This document shows, piece by piece, positions 55,501 to 63,859 of a stretch of DNA of 64,000 nt (positions within the stretch are counted from its first letter, which is position 1; the number at the start of each line of letters is the position of its first letter). Position numbers and translations under genes: made by a program. The stretch is taken from assembly GCA_949316235.1 (NCBI GenBank), contig OX438745.1, positions 1,741,001 through 1,805,000 of the forward strand. The letters are read 5' to 3'. The DNA comes from Oegoconia quadripuncta (lineage: Eukaryota; Arthropoda; Insecta; Lepidoptera; Autostichidae). The notes under the pieces are model-generated. The model worked only from the letters and a program-made list of their open reading frames with translations, was not told where the DNA came from and searched no databases.

Positions 55501-58500
55501 TTTAATATGCGTATTTGTAATATTTCTGTAAATTAAAATAAACCACAAGATGACGCCGGTCATTATTGCGGAGAAATAACCTCACACTAGCGCCACCACG
55601 CGGAAGCAATATCAAACACTTCATTAAACAAGTTTCGTGGCTTTGATTGACAAAATGTCGAGAGGATGGATATCTACTGTTTTTATTTCATCAATATGCA
55701 TGGTCAACATATTTAAATGAATGTGTCAAACAAAAACAATATTTTGTGAATATCATGAGATTCGAACCTTCACCTGTGATTCGATATGTTGCTTTGCAAG
55801 CCGTTGAGCCAGCTGTTCGGCTGTAGGCTGCAGTGAAATACTTAATCAATACTATTTTGTTGTGACGCTATTTACAATAAGTTAAGAAGGTGGGTATATG
55901 ATAAAAGACGATATGCTCGAATGAAATGACTACTAATACAGTCAGTCCGTTCTATCAGTCTATTCACTCGCATTGACTACGCTTATCATATCTTTGTTTA
56001 CTCTTCTAAGTTTTTTTTTGATTTCGCAATGCCTCAATTAACGGATTTACTAAAATCAAAAATAATTGTTTTATATGAACAAAATGTTTCCATCAGTGAA
56101 ATTGCAAGAAGCCTCCATATAACGGTAACAAACACATAATTTCACATTTACTATAATCTTTGTTGCATAGGTAAATGATAAATCTAAGTATTGCTGTGAT
56201 CGATCTTATAGTCAGTTTATTAATTGTTCACAGAGAAATACGGTAAAGTTATGGCTTAAACGCTATGGCGAAACAGGGGACTTGCAGCGTGAACGTCCCG
56301 GCCGAGCTCCGAAAATGTTTACGTCAGCTTCTATTCGTCACCAGGAGATCGTGGCTAGGCATACTGAGGATCCATTTTCGACAACGCGATCAACTGCTGT
56401 ATTGCACGGAATAGCAATGAAGACTGTAAGGAAACACTTACACATCGCAGGCTTTAAACCGTATCGACCAGCAAGGAAAATTCCTTTGTCATCCAATCAC
56501 CGCCAAAATCGAATGAGGTTTGCTCAAGAATATTTAGATTTTGACTGGCAAAACAACGTTGTTATTTTCACGGACGAGAAAACGTTTAGATCAGATAAGG
56601 ACGGCCGCAAGATTTTATGGCGTCGAAGAGGAGGGCGTTATAATGAAATTAACATTCTGCCAAATAGACTAAGTGGTAGAATAACGTTGGGATATTGGGG
56701 GTGGATGAGTTCCATGGGACCTGGTGAATTAATTGAAGTGGGTGGTCGTTTCAATAGTGAATCATATTTAGAAGTTTTACGTGACGTAATGTTACCAACT
56801 GTGCGCATCCACTATCCGAACGAACACATTTATTTTGTCCAAGATAACTGTGCAGTGCATCGCGCTGGTATTGTGCGTGATTGGTTCTCAACACAGAATA
56901 ATATCACAGTTATCAATTGGCCTGCCAAAAGTCCCGATTTAAACCCCATTGAAAATTTATGGGGTTTGATGACTCTCAATTGGGACTCATCTGATGTCAG
57001 ATCTAGATCAAATCTAGATAATCTAGTGACTTCCACATGGGAGTCATTACGACATATAAATCTATGCCACTCAAAAATGTTGTATATTCTTTGTTCGGTG
57101 ACTGTGAAGTATAACTGTGGAATTATCTGTGCGAATAGGTTAAATCCAAAAAAAAATGTAAAGTGTTAGTGATGTTTAATGTTATTCACATAGCAAGTTT
57201 ATTCACTACACTTTTTTAAACGGTCTGTCTATATCGAATATTAAAATTTCTCAAATAACTAAAACATTGTGCGTTATGTCCTAAAAATAATAATAAGTAG
57301 TGTTGGTATGGAATTAATGCATTCTTTCGTTGATTGGGTTGGATTTAGAAATAAGTTTACCTACTCAGTCTGGAGAAAGTAATAACCTGGAGGAAAAAAC
57401 TGTTTATTGTTTTGAAAACTGGTCATCCCACATTCTACTCCTACTACAATTAAATAAATTAAAACCCCAGTCGAATAAACTTGATTCTAACTTGATGTAA
57501 CCATGTCTTGTAAATAAGTAGGTATTATATAGAATTACACTACTTAAAGACGGATTAAGATGTGTTCTTGTGTGACAAGGTTATTATTATATAGTAAATA
57601 AATGTTAACACATGTAATTGTTTTTTACTTTCTAACAAATATATCACAGAGCAGTTGATTCCGCAGAAATTATGTTCCGAACAATAAATATAATTTCCGG
57701 ACACCGTTGTGTGTCTTTTTCAATGCAATGATTTATCTGATTAACACAACAAATAAAAAAAGTTGATGATACTAGTAGGATTCGATCTTTGATTCACTGG
57801 TTACAGACCACAATCCTAACCACTACGCCATAACAGTTCCGACAGGTGCGTTGAAATTACCGATCTATTTCTGAAGTTGACTGGCTTATTATAAACTCTC
57901 AGAACCAAAACGTCGGCATTGACTTAGAAAATTTTGCAAGCTGGTCAGTTATATGAGGGCACTCTGTGTACTTATTTCTTTTTTAATATATTTTAGTTAC
58001 AATGTTCAAATTTAGTTTTTTTTTTGTTTTAATTTTTCAATTGACATTTGAATTTATAATTGTTATTTTAAATTTTCAATGTCTACCAGTGTTTACTAAC
58101 ATAGTTATAGGTGACTGTACTAACAGCGAGGGGTTCGTGCGATCTACAAGTTAGGTTCCGAGGTGCACGGAAAACATCCCCGCGTTCGCCTGCGGGAGGG
58201 GGGTATTTTTCATATCATCGTTACTTGTGAACATTAAGGATGGCTTGTTTGTTTCGTATTTCCATATTAAGTAGAAGTACGTTAGTACTGTATTAATTCT
58301 GTGGTAGAAGTTTGTTTGTTTCTCTTTAAAAGTCGCAGGAAACTGCAATGTTTTGCCAACATGTTTAGCAAACATGTTTTGTTAGCCTGTTTTGTTATTT
58401 TCTGAAGCAGAAGACTCGGCTTTATGCAAACCCAAGTCCTCACTACCGCCGAGGAAGGTCGCCGCGGAGTTTTAGAGGACATACCTCCCGTTACGGGAGT

Positions 58501-61500
58501 GGGTCCCATATAACCGTCTCTCTGATCCCCACAGAAACAGAATGCGTAACGCATTTCCCTGCGAAAAAAAACTATAGTATTACCCAAGTGTTGTCTAATC
58601 CTCTTGAGATCTCGACCAATCACCTCATTCTCAGCACATACGTCCATCAGAAGCTTGTATACTGAGAAGATCTCCTGTTCAGTCTTCACAAAGGATTCCA
58701 TGGTCTTCTTCACGTTCTGCTGGCTGTAGTCCTGGAGCATATTTCGGTTAAGAATTTAACAATGCAATAAAAATACGATACAATACAATACAATGCAACG
58801 CAACGCAACGCAACGCAACGCAACGCAACGCAACGCAACGCAACGCAACGCAACGCAACGCAACGCAACGCAACGCAACGCAACGCAACGCAACGCAACG
58901 CAACGCAACGCAACGCAACGCAACGCAACGCAACGCAACGCAACACAACACAACACAACACAACACAACACAACACAATACAATACAATACAATACAATA
59001 CAATACAATACAACACAACACAATACAATACAAATACACTTTATTGCACAACAGAAAAGAAAATTAACTGTTGCTTACAGAAGAAAAACTCTATTTTACA
59101 TTATTTAAAACCAAATCCCAGAAAACTACAAAACATTCGGCATAGGAAAAAATATATGTGAATATTCAGGATTATCCTCGAGAAAACTCACATAATAAAA
59201 AAAATTTGAACAGAGCTCTTTTCATATGCTTCCTATAATCATTTCTTAGATTCACTGAAACTTTTATAAAGCGGTTACTTTTCAAAATTAACGATGCCTA
59301 TACTTAACTTAATGTTATCCGATAGTACACACAAAGTTTAGCTAAATTTGGATTTGCCTTTCACAAAAAAAAAATCAAAAATGTTTGTATGGAGAAAACA
59401 GTCTTAATGAAATTCTTCATACAAAACGCCAATTTCATAGATAAGGACCTAATATTTGATCGGAGGCCACACGCTTACCTATATCTATCTTTATCATGAA
59501 CTTGACTGTTATCACATGACAATCTCAATCAGCAAACTCACTGTAACTTCGGCCAGGATCACGCGGTGAGCTCGACACTGCATTTTAACATCCTCCTCTT
59601 CCTTCCTCTTAAATACTTCTTGCCGTTCTTCTTCTTCCTTGTTGATCCTCATCACGCCTTTCTTAGCCAGGAACTTGAAGAGTTTCATTTCGTTGTCGAA
59701 GGCTTTCTGGAGGTCTCGCATTTCCTGTAAATGAAATTTTTTAACTAAATTTGGCCACAAACTATAATGTCAAAATGGAAATGAAAATCGACTTTATGTA
59801 AACATCCATGGTTCCTCCATGATATATAAGGATACGAATCGTTTATTTGACCCATTTAGCGACACACATATTATTATTACATGAAATGTGAAAATATACA
59901 CAGTGAAATTGGGACCGAGTGAGATAAAAGTACTACACAAAACAGTTTCATGTAATACGATAGGTACTCCTATCTCATAATGCAGTTTACAAAATACAAT
60001 AAAAATACCTAAGCAATTTTTCATGTTGCTATTCATCACACAAACAGTTACCCTTTGCGGGATTTGAACCAGCAACCGTTGCTTTCCAAGGTAACTAACA
60101 TCTGTCTGTGATAATGTATTATGACATGGAGAATTTATTTATTTATGCAATTGTGTTACAGATGGAGAGCCTGACCGCACCAGACGCAGCTTAACTTCGA
60201 TAATCGAAATTTAATAGGGAAAGAGACGGTCATAAATGCTTTCCTACTCGTATATATACAGAGTATTAATTTAATATACAAAGCGAATGTGGATGGTAGT
60301 GTTGGGGGGAAGACCACGACGAACGTACCATGATCAAATCGGGGACGTCTTAAAGAAAGGCCAAGTCAAGAGTACCCTAAACCGACGAGCATGTATGAAC
60401 AACCTTATGAGAGTGAAGGAAGCAGAAGAGGTGTGTCAGGATCGTAGCAAGTGGAAGTCTGTGGTCTCTGCCTACCCCTACGGGAAACAGGCGTGACATT
60501 ATGTATGTATTGTTTTTTTTTTCGTTTTATTCTCTCTTCTCGGAGAAGGCAAAGGGATCTAAGTCCATACAGCCATGTCATATGTCTCTTATTTCTTCAG
60601 CTTATAAGTCAGTCTCAGTCAAAACAAGTAATTCGTCGTATACTTGGCGTATACAGAGTCTAGTCACGGTTAAGTCATTCTTCAGTAAAGTGGCAGAATG
60701 CTTTACAAAAGATTTTGGCGGCTTCTTGTGGGAACCCGAAAGCTCCGTTACGCACTTTAATTTACACTTCCCTTCACTTGTACACCATCACTAACTTTTG
60801 CTGCACAATATCCTGCCATTATTAAGCTTCCAAAGTCAGAATGCACAATTCCGCGTGATTTTTTATTCTCTTTCTTCGCAAGTATGTTGAGAAACGTCGT
60901 ACAATAATATAAAAATACTTTTATAAAATAAAAATACTTTTATTTCTCCTGTAATAGTATATAACATTGAGGCATCCCCAGAGAGTAAAATATAATACTC
61001 GTGTTGGGGTTGACTCGCTCGGTCCCCGGACATAATTGGCGGAGCTTAGAAAAATAAAACTCTAACAAAAAACAAAAATTTAAACACAAAGAAAAGAAAA
61101 ATACTCATTTTAAGTTTTCTAGTTAAACTTGCACGCACTAGTTCTCTAATATATGTGCGTATATGGGTTAAACTCGCCTTCGGCTCGGGCTGAAATTCCG
61201 CCTCGTGTGTTATAGCCACTATAAAGCATATACTACTTATACTGGTACTATTATTTTTTTTTAGATTTTTTTCAGCGATTAGATTTATATTTCCACGTAA
61301 ATCAATTAAATCTATATTCCCCAGCTCCCAAAAATTATAAAATTGTATTAGTTGTATACTTTTACAATTATAAAAAAATAAAAGAAGAGATAAGGGTTTT
61401 TTGCGACGCTTCTTTTCCCACAGATGATTTCCCTTTCCGAAGCGGTGGTAGCTTGGACATACTGACTGACCGCAAAATGCTTAGCCCTATTTTTATTTCC

Positions 61501-63234
61501 AATAGATTTAAATTGACATTCAACAAATGATATCATGTATCTTACGTTGAAATAAATACTTGAAGTTTGTGTTTGAAGTATGAAAATTGTACTATTTAAA
61601 GTAAACATTTCTATTTTTCGACCGTCGACTTCGATCCTATGCGTGTATGTTATGTAATGGTTAGTGAGGACAGCATATTGATGCTTTATAGGCAAACAAA
61701 TAGGTCACGCACCACGTTACTAATGACAGTTTAATCGACTCCTATTCATTATTATTATTCTATTATTAAATGTCATGTTTGTAATTCTATTAATAATTTA
61801 GTAAGTAGCTACGAAAATATTCGGTTTTAATTAAATGATTAATTTGTATTTCTTTTTATGCACTTGACTTCAATCAGTAAACATTCTGATAATCATAATT
61901 TGAATACTAGAAACAAAAATAAAATTGAAATTCCACAGTTCAGACTTAGCAAGGTTTTACATACGCTTTTACAATAAAATACCCGAACGTGTATTGAGTT
62001 TAACAGAGCAGAAATTTAAACGCCACATTAAAGAAACTCTGTGTAAGAAGGGTTATTACAGGATAGATGATTATTTAGGCGATAAGGAGATCTGGTGTTA
62101 GCTGGTCGTTATGTAAATTGCTATTGTTTTGTAATATGTTATATAAAATGTAATATTATTGTAAAGATGGAAACTAATTGAAAAGATGTGTTGTTGCGGA
62201 GTTTCTTGTCGCTTCTTCTCCCTAACCATAACACCTTGTGAAGCGATGTAGTTTAAAAAAAAAATAACATGTTGACTTTCAATAAGTGATATTTTTGTAT
62301 CCTACATTGAATAAAATATTTTTGATTTTGATTTTTTGATTTTGATCACACTTGATAAGTGAAGATGAGGCAGGAGGTGGAAACGAAGCGCGAAATATCG
62401 ATGTTGCGAGGCTTGACTTTTCCAGTTTCGCTATTTATAATTTTCCAAGTATATATATAAGTAGTATATAAATAAAAAATACATGAAAAAAATTCGTTTA
62501 AATTTTTTCATACAAAACGGCAATATCATAGGTAATGACCTAATATAAACTTGTTTTTAAAAAGAGCAACCCCTCGAATTTCTTGCTTGTTCTTCTCAGG
62601 GGAAAATTTTGAAGAAATACCTTCAAAAATGTAAGATTGACTATTTTAAGTATATTATTTAGACGATAAACAGTCATGGATATAACCAACCCGTTCGCAT
62701 AACCAGGCTAATTCACAATTAATTACTGAAATATTATAATATAAAGTAATAATTAATAATTTTGTAATATAAAAACATTTTTTTTTAAAGGGCAACCTCT
62801 TGAGTTTCTAGCTTGTTCTTCTCAGGGGAAAATTGCCTTTTGAACAAGCAGTAGCTTAAAAAATGTAAAATGTGACTATTTTAAGTCTTTGAGTGAAACG
62901 CTGAGCATCGTCCTCACCATTGCTAGTAGCGTAGTCTGGTGATATCGTATGAGGCCCATAATGAGAGACCACATTTCTTATTTAACTCTGCGGGAACCAC
63001 AAGGCCACCACAATGTTCCCACTGCATAATTGTGTGTAACCAATGAAGGAGTCACTTACCTGAAGCTGCAACATCTGGTCTATCTTTCCTTTCTCCTGAA
63101 CTGACCGCAGCTTCGTACACCACTCGTCGCGCTGGTCGTACGCCAGGTTTGAAGACTCGAACAGGTCCTGGAGGAACTTTTTCCCTTTCTGCAGTGCATT
63201 CAGCATCTTAACCCACGCTTGATTGAATAATGCT
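45841..63234 (-). CDS. ODAD1/CCDC63-like outer dynein arm docking protein, C-terminal 7 exons
   Basis: Seven minus-strand exons join without a phase conflict into one frame of 379 residues ending in TAA: 63060-63234, 59542-59724, 58584-58731, 54086-54257, 49776-49908, 48802-48935 and 45841-46036. All introns are GT-AG. The product is Lys/Glu-rich and predicted coiled coil through its first four exons. The block order matches the ODAD1 (CCDC114)/CCDC63 family: [11 protein letters not shown], then a [11 protein letters not shown] segment, then [21 protein letters not shown] followed by an IxEKIKEY helix. Family members help anchor outer dynein arms to axonemal microtubules; in an insect this would be expected mainly in sperm flagella or chordotonal cilia (inference). 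The last two exons add about 110 residues containing a CPAC motif that I do not recognise from the vertebrate proteins. The upstream exons, with the start codon, lie beyond the right edge. Introns are loaded with transposons. Confidence 0.8.
46056..46410 (-). mobile_element. NL-K 3' end
   Basis: CAATA-like repeats, CACTTTATTGCACAACAG, GACCTTATCACTAAAAGCG. Confidence 0.62.
46474..46507. repeat. Poly-A tract (34)
   Basis: Uninterrupted A run; probably an old retroposon tail. Confidence 0.8.
46690..46855 (+). mobile_element. RTE-type 3' UTR fragment
   Basis: CTTCCCGTGGGTGTCCTAAA to CTGTATATTTCATAAGATG, reverse complement of parts of the 713-985 repeat. Confidence 0.6.
47047..47460 (-). mobile_element. 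MITE-2, full copy in ODAD1-like intron
   Basis: TIRs TAGGTCCTTACCTATGAAAT and TTTCATAGGTAAATACCTA. Core reversed relative to the 22.4-kb copy. Confidence 0.83.
47830..48294 (-). mobile_element. GC-rich 5'-truncated retroposon, 465 bp
   Basis: Starts with 26 T (an A-tail on the minus strand) and is flanked by the 14-bp duplication TGTTATGTAGGTAT (47816-47829, 48295-48308). The GC content resembles R1-clade 3' regions; no certain protein match. Long open frames on both strands reflect composition. Confidence 0.85.
48802..48935 (-). CDS. ODAD1/CCDC63-like gene, sixth visible exon
   Basis: 134 nt: 44 codons plus two bases, phase 0 entry, beginning [18 protein letters not shown] and ending VPADTCP plus a split Ala codon. 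Acceptor TTCACAG, donor GTGAGT. No family match recalled for this part. Confidence 0.75.
48953..49165 (-). mobile_element. SINE-B in ODAD1-like intron
   Basis: ACATACACACATCGCCATC to ACCTTTTGGTTTATCTAAC. Starts 17 bp from the exon at 48802-48935. Confidence 0.8.
49166..49500 (+). mobile_element. SINE-A, full length, in ODAD1-like intron
   Basis: CCGCCTCCGCGGCTCAATG head through CCGTTATGCATAAAAAAA. It abuts a SINE-B head at its left edge. Confidence 0.87.
49776..49908 (-). CDS. ODAD1/CCDC63-like gene, fifth visible exon
   Basis: 133 nt: one base completes an Arg codon, then 44 codons beginning [17 protein letters not shown] and ending DTVYYC. Acceptor TCTTCCAG, donor GTGAGC. This covers the conserved C-P-LLG block and the following IxEKIxEY helix of the family. 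Confidence 0.8.
50162..50545 (-). pseudogene. Non-LTR RT C-terminus
   Basis: Minus strand reads [20 protein letters not shown], then [19 protein letters not shown] and [10 protein letters not shown] before a stop: the usual end of a Jockey/CR1-like second frame. A relative lies at 25490-25622. Confidence 0.7.
50550..51175. other. ODAD1-like intron, unclassified
   Basis: Contains GGAACCCCAGGGTTCCGCGG near 50781, typical of transposon ends, but no partner seen. Confidence 0.4.
51176..51290 (+). mobile_element. NL-K 3' end
   Basis: AGCGATAAGACCGCCTGG, CAATAAAGTGTATTTGATTG, TTGA repeat. Confidence 0.6.
51340..51625 (-). mobile_element. RTE C-terminal fragment
   Basis: Minus-strand partner of 60250-60512 (CCGTAGGGGTATATAGGCAG, GACGTCCCCGATTAGATC, CGCCGTGGTCTTCCCC), diverged. 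Confidence 0.6.
51946..52305 (-). mobile_element. NL-C non-LTR 3' end
   Basis: TTTATTTTGTAGGTACACAG, AAACTCGAGGGTTTC and the frame end as in the other copies. Confidence 0.7.
52502..53267. mobile_element. hAT-like non-autonomous element, 766 bp
   Basis: Flanked by the 8-bp direct repeat GCTAAGAC (52494-52501, 53268-53275). The ends CAGAGGTGTGAC and TGTACATCTCTG form short hAT-type inverted repeats. Subterminal regions are filled with variants of GTATCTGAAATAC and AAGTATTTTGTATC in both orientations. No transposase frame. It sits inside an older non-LTR 3' end that resumes after the duplication. Confidence 0.82.
52908..52988. repeat. Palindrome ACGAATAATTCGT with long arms
   Basis: TTAAGTTATTTACGAATAAT is followed by its complement, then a second partial copy around TTTACATACGTAAAT. 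Strong cruciform or hairpin potential inside the hAT-like element. Confidence 0.8.
53276..53357 (+). mobile_element. Non-LTR 3' tail resumed after hAT insertion
   Basis: GTGAAAGCAATAAATTGATTG with a TTGA repeat; continues the repeat broken at 52501. Confidence 0.55.
53358..53920. other. ODAD1-like intron, unclassified
   Basis: 53500-53640 is GC-richer (GGCGGCTGACAGCTGACC); origin unknown. Confidence 0.4.
53922..54038 (-). mobile_element. SINE-A remnant
   Basis: GGACTGGCTATCTTATCTTA, ACATGTACCCCGCTG and CATTGAGCCAAGGAGGCGG, with internal deletions. It ends 48 bp from the exon at 54086. Confidence 0.7.
54086..54257 (-). CDS. ODAD1/CCDC63-like gene, fourth visible exon
   Basis: 172 nt: two bases complete an Asp codon, 56 codons follow, and two bases are carried over. 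It encodes a strongly charged coiled coil ([19 protein letters not shown]) running into [13 protein letters not shown]. Acceptor CTCATAG, donor GTTAGT. Confidence 0.8.
54392..54619 (+). mobile_element. MITE-1, 228 bp, in intron of ODAD1-like gene
   Basis: Same TIRs and core as the 3.8-kb copy; flanked by TA at 54390-54391 and 54620-54621. The left terminal C is T. It lies 135 bp from the exon at 54086-54257. Confidence 0.85.
54622..54672 (-). mobile_element. NL-K 3' tip
   Basis: CAATACAATACAAATACTC then TTTATTGCGCAAAAT beside MITE-1. Confidence 0.55.
54780..54822 (+). mobile_element. Lep1-like 5' fragment
   Basis: TAATACTTATTATAAATGCG then AAAGTTTGTGTGTGTG; truncated. Confidence 0.45.
55009..55037 (+). 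repeat. Left TIR of Tc1-like element
   Basis: Begins CAGACACTGCCCTCAT; inverted partner at 57940-57968. Confidence 0.88.
55256..55392. repeat. Tandem duplication of about 65 bp
   Basis: Two adjacent copies of a segment starting TTCGGTCATTGGTT and ending TTTTTTGTATCTCT, inside the left non-coding arm of the Tc1-like element. Confidence 0.8.
55748..55826 (-). repeat. tRNA-like (SINE-head) segment inside Tc1-like element, left
   Basis: The minus strand has an A-box-like GCTGGCTCAACGG and a B-box-like GGTTCGAATCTC about 35 nt later. There is no acceptor-stem pairing, so not a working tRNA gene. Confidence 0.5.
56029..57169 (+). CDS. Tc1/mariner transposase (DD35E), one intron
   Basis: Exon 1 (56029-56124) encodes 32 residues of a helix-turn-helix beginning [12 protein letters not shown] 109-bp GT-AG intron (56125-56233) follows. 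Exon 2 (56234-57169) reads [17 protein letters not shown] onward to TAG, giving 343 residues, the usual size. Catalytic residues are Asp146 (VIFTDEKTF), Asp236 ([10 protein letters not shown]) and Glu272 ([11 protein letters not shown]). 35 residues separate the last two, rather than the 34 of Tc1. No stop or frameshift is seen, so the enzyme may be functional. It would cut at the TIRs and move the element by cut-and-paste. Splicing is inferred from phase and the match of exon 1 to the N-terminal HTH. Confidence 0.88.
57772..57842 (-). repeat. tRNA-like (SINE-head) segment inside Tc1-like element, right
   Basis: The minus strand reads ATGGCGTAGTGGTTAGGAT (A-box-like) and later GATCGAATCCTA (B-box-like). 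It has the same orientation as the left one. Confidence 0.5.
57940..57968 (-). repeat. Right TIR of Tc1-like element
   Basis: Read on the minus strand it begins CACAGAGTGCCCTCAT, differing from the left end at three outer positions. Confidence 0.88.
57969..58423. other. ODAD1-like intron, unclassified
   Basis: Nothing supported between the Tc1-like element and the R1-type fragment. Confidence 0.45.
58424..58568 (+). mobile_element. R1-type 3' end fragment in ODAD1-like intron
   Basis: Resembles the last 150 bp of the 36.2-kb element (GAAGGTCGCCGCGG, CCCATATAACCGTCTC, TAACGCATTTCCCTGCGAAAA). The A-tail ends about 14 nt from the donor of the exon at 58584. Confidence 0.85.
58584..58731 (-). 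CDS. ODAD1/CCDC63-like gene, third visible exon
   Basis: 148 nt: 49 codons plus one base, beginning [14 protein letters not shown]. The acceptor is CTCCAG and the donor GTAATA, weaker than the consensus. A foreign A-tail begins only about 14 nt inside the downstream intron. Confidence 0.8.
58780..59110 (-). repeat. Pentanucleotide microsatellite at an NL-K 3' end
   Basis: 58796-58940 is 29 perfect CAACG units, then CAACA x7, CAATA x7, CAACA x2 and CAATA x2, running into CACTTTATTGCACAACAG of the retroelement. It lies 65 bp from the acceptor side of the exon at 58584-58731. Confidence 0.9.
59190..59453 (+). mobile_element. MITE-2, truncated, in ODAD1-like intron
   Basis: Matches the right-hand two thirds of the family (CTTTTATAAAGCGGTTAC, then GCCAATTTCATAGATAAGGA). 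It ends 89 bp from the exon at 59542. Confidence 0.8.
59542..59724 (-). CDS. ODAD1/CCDC63-like gene, second visible exon
   Basis: 183 nt, exactly 61 codons, phase 0 in and out. Begins [19 protein letters not shown]; highly charged coiled coil with an [16 protein letters not shown] stretch. Acceptor TTTACAG, donor GTGAGT. Confidence 0.8.
59980..60110 (-). mobile_element. SINE-B-related tRNA-like fragment
   Basis: CATCACACAAACAGTTACCC then GGGATTTGAACCAGCAACC, the family head on the minus strand. Confidence 0.5.
60250..60512 (+). mobile_element. RTE C-terminal fragment with 3' end
   Basis: Reads [20 protein letters not shown] and then [14 protein letters not shown], typical of the end of lepidopteran RTE frames; ends GTGACATTATGTATGTATTG. 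Confidence 0.7.
60575..60850. repeat. Dispersed repeat shared with 27150-27385
   Basis: Longer copy with the extra block TTACAAAAGATTTTGGCGGC. It follows RTE sequence. Confidence 0.8.
61316..61575 (+). mobile_element. NL-B 3' UTR
   Basis: GAAGCGGTGGTAGCTTGGAC to AATAAATACTTGAAGTTTG, plus strand copy of the 32-kb repeat. Confidence 0.65.
61870..62340 (+). pseudogene. NL-D non-LTR 3' end
   Basis: Plus-strand relative of 26046-26575 (TTACAGGATAGATGATTATT, GTTGCGGAGTTTCTTGTC), ending in a TTTTGAT repeat. About 15 residues around the FVGHS motif are deleted. Confidence 0.68.
62346..62386 (-). mobile_element. SINE-A fragment
   Basis: CACACTTGATAAGTGAAGATG then AGGTGGAA only. Confidence 0.5.
62500..62545 (+). 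mobile_element. MITE-2 end fragment
   Basis: TTTCATACAAAACGGCAA followed by TCATAGGTAATGACCT, the right end of the family. Confidence 0.65.
62550..62885 (+). mobile_element. Two tandem NL-C 3' ends
   Basis: Two copies of TTCTTCTCAGGGGAAAAT (near 62590 and 62816), the second preceded by GACGATAAACAGTCATGG. Confidence 0.65.
62886..63059. other. ODAD1-like intron next to first visible exon
   Basis: Unique-looking DNA; GTAAGTGACTCC donor region only. Confidence 0.5.
63060..63234 (-). CDS. ODAD1/CCDC63-like gene, first exon visible
   Basis: 175 nt: one base completes a codon from an exon outside the window, then 58 codons starting [19 protein letters not shown]. Acceptor TTCCACAG, donor GTAAGT, exit phase 0. 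The [12 protein letters not shown] segment resembles the S-x-AYxxREE region of the family. Confidence 0.8.
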
Positions 63235-63404
63235 CTGTGGAATTTAAAGAGAATAGGACAGGAGTTAAGACTGATCTATTTCTGTTTGAAGTCCGTGATA
63301 CCAGAGTCCTCGCAGTGGAGTTCAGTTGAAAATGTCAAAAAATTGTGCACCAATAGTGCTCACAGGAGAAAAAATTGCGCCTCTATACTAACCTAACCTT
63401 GCTG

Positions 63405-63650
63405 AGGATTTTTTTTATGATTGACTGGATTCGCGTTTGACCATAATCTCACCTGATGGAAAGTGATAATGTGGTCGAAGATGAAGCACGCGATCCCAGT
63501 AAAAGCCTATTCACTCTGCTCTTGAAGATCCCAAGGTTGTAGGATTCAGGAAAGACTGACGCCGGAAGTTCCATGGCTTGGCTGTTCGGATGATGAATGA
63601 AGAATCGAACTTCTTAATGCGAATGTTCGGTATATTAACTATATACGGGT
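63405..63650 (-). repeat. Retroposon shared with 29637-29727
   Basis: Poly-T, GATTGACTGGATTCGCGTTT, CTCTGCTCTTGAAGATCCC, GGCTGTTCGGATGATGAATG. Fuller copy. Confidence 0.7.
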
Positions 63651-63859
63651 GGAATCTCCCCACGCCTAGTGGTCCGAAGATGGAAGGGTGACGGTGGAAA
63701 GAATTTTAGTTAAACAGCATTGCATGCGTTTGATAAATATTTTCTATGAAATCGGCTGTAAGAGTTGTTCAATATTTTATATCCCAACTAATATTATCGC
63801 TCTTTGTCTGCAATAAAAAACTTAAAATTCTTTTTTCCTTCCGAGGGTTTGCTGGAATA

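Larger units (their letters stand above)
55009..57968 (+). mobile_element. Tc1/mariner-like transposon, 2960 bp
   Basis: Terminal inverted repeats of about 29 bp share the core GCCCTCATATAACTGACCAG. Both ends begin CA and the element is flanked by TA (55007-55008, 57969-57970), as expected for this superfamily. The three mismatches between ends are G/C swaps in the outer 8 bp. A transposase gene sits in the middle. At nearly 3 kb it is about twice the common Tc1 size because of about 1 kb of 5' and 0.8 kb of 3' non-coding sequence, each with a tRNA-like stretch. Confidence 0.9.

Noticed and set aside
58710..59161. Several long open frames on both strands
   Set aside because: They are translations of the 5-bp repeat; a pentanucleotide without stops stays open in every frame.
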